Assembly: GCA_041477005.1 (NCBI GenBank)
Contig: JBGOUJ010000171.1
Location: forward strand, 1 to 12,528
Reading direction: 5' to 3'
Source of the DNA: JBGOUJ01 sp041477005
GTDB taxonomy: Bacteria > Acidobacteriota > Terriglobia > Bryobacterales > JACQDG01
Length of the DNA: 12,528 bases
Position 1 is the first letter of the stretch; the number at the start of each line of letters is the position of its first letter. Below, piece after piece: positions 11,991 through 12,528 of this stretch. The position numbers were made by a program, and so were the translations under genes. The notes below the pieces were generated by a model, which made no database searches, was not told the origin of the DNA, and saw only the letters and a program-made list of their open reading frames with translations.

Positions 11991-12528
11991 TCAGAAGATC
12001 GGCTGTCCAATCATACCTGCGGCGGACGGAAGGGAAAACTCCTTCAATATCGTCGCTGTCAAGTCGACAAGCTGCGGCTCCGCGACGCGGCTTCTCCGGT
12101 TGGTAAACAGAACACCGGGCACGTATTTTGCCGCAGTACAGTGGTCGGCAATCCAGGCTTCGGTGTTGTCTTCGATGGTGAGCCTGGGGATCGCCCCGAG
12201 CGCCGTCTGCCAGGAAGCGCGGTAGCCAGGCCGGAAGCCGACAATCAGGTCCGGAGCGTATTCAAACGCGTTGCCGTGAAATACATCCAGAGGCACGTAG
12301 ACGGTATCCACCACCGTCTCGCCGGTCTTGGGATCGCGAACACTTCGCAGGCGGTCAGTCAGCTTCTTTAGCACCGCCTGCCCGTCTGCTTCCGGAACGA
12401 TGCCGGCCGGCTCGCGGCCCGCCAGGTTCAGGTAAAGCCCGTTCAGGCCGAGCGCATAGGCTTGCGTCCTCGGCCAGTCTACGTGGGCAAACAGCTCCTG
12501 GTCACCCGTGTTGGCAGGATCGTCCAGC
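11991..12528 (-). CDS. type I phosphodiesterase / alkaline-phosphatase-superfamily protein, C-terminal part
   Basis: The frame is open to the right edge (178 residues visible), so the N-terminal half with the nucleophile lies outside. Visible blocks include ELFAHVDWPRTQAYALGLNG, LYLNLAGREPAGIV, then RSVRDPKTGETVVDTVY and EYAPDLIVGFRPGYRASWQT. IEDNTEAWIADHCTA (whose His is probably the last metal ligand of the superfamily) and VPGVLFTNR follow. LVDLTATILKEFSLP, then GMIGQPIF, form the usual end. These match the type I phosphodiesterase/nucleotide pyrophosphatase family of two-metal hydrolases that split phosphate mono- or diesters, usually outside the cytoplasmic membrane. Any signal peptide would be outside the window. 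It is the first of three same-strand genes with gaps of 20 and 15 nt. The substrate is unknown. Confidence 0.88.
   Translation of the reverse strand, partial: LDDPANTGDQELFAHVDWPRTQAYALGLNGLYLNLAGREPAGIVPEADGQAVLKKLTDRLRSVRDPKTGETVVDTVYVPLDVFHGNAFEYAPDLIVGFRPGYRASWQTALGAIPRLTIEDNTEAWIADHCTAAKYVPGVLFTNRRSRVAEPQLVDLTATILKEFSLPSAAGMIGQPIF

Noticed and set aside
1..12528. CRISPR array, tRNA or rRNA
   Set aside because: No regularly spaced direct repeats and no cloverleaf or rRNA-like conserved stretches were seen on reading both strands by eye. A tRNAscan or Rfam search was not possible.

Overview
The window is a GC-rich bacterial chromosome segment. A housekeeping block on the left gives way to a region full of mobile DNA and decayed genes. 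The organism is probably an acidobacterium of the Solibacter/Bryobacter kind. That is inference, from the high GC, the style of the phosphodiesterase operon at the right edge, and the mix of Phd/PIN, DUF2103 and SnoaL proteins. No 16S or other decisive marker is present.

Left block (1-3820). The 3' two thirds of gyrB is followed by a broken Phd/PIN toxin-antitoxin locus: a frameshifted antitoxin and only the first 30 or so codons of a PIN toxin. Convergent to it is a two-gene minus-strand operon, a Met8/CysG-N-type siroheme enzyme overlapping a DUF2103 protein by 4 bp. The double-GTPase ribosome assembly factor der reads divergently from that operon.

Middle block (3821-9448). A secreted protein of unknown function lies downstream of a SnoaL-like lipoprotein gene that carries a frameshift. 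Next comes a scrap of a sugar-dehydrogenase-like propeller gene, then a structurally complete IS1634-family insertion sequence (about 1989 bp). The IS has 20-bp terminal inverted repeats, inner subterminal inverted repeats, and a possible 4-bp target duplication. Its right edge lies so that a -35-like hexamer spans the junction, in front of a perfect TATAAT and a GntR/FCD regulator gene. Behind the regulator is a dead IS1182-type transposase with a large central deletion, in-frame stops, and one internal segment of about 140 bp flipped in place.

Right block (9449-12528). A Tat-exported sarcosine-oxidase-like flavoenzyme sits next to a trace of an IS91-type transposase zinc motif. A three-gene minus-strand operon follows: a partial type I phosphodiesterase/alkaline-phosphatase-superfamily enzyme, a 63-residue ribbon-helix-helix-like protein whose C-terminus looks like a sulfatase tail, and a three-TM protein with a coiled-coil-like loop.

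Overall, gyrB, der and the siroheme genes look ordinary and intact. The accessory stretch holds three transposon families in three stages of decay (IS1634 intact, IS1182 scrambled, IS91 vestigial) and four other broken genes. No tRNA, rRNA or CRISPR array was seen.
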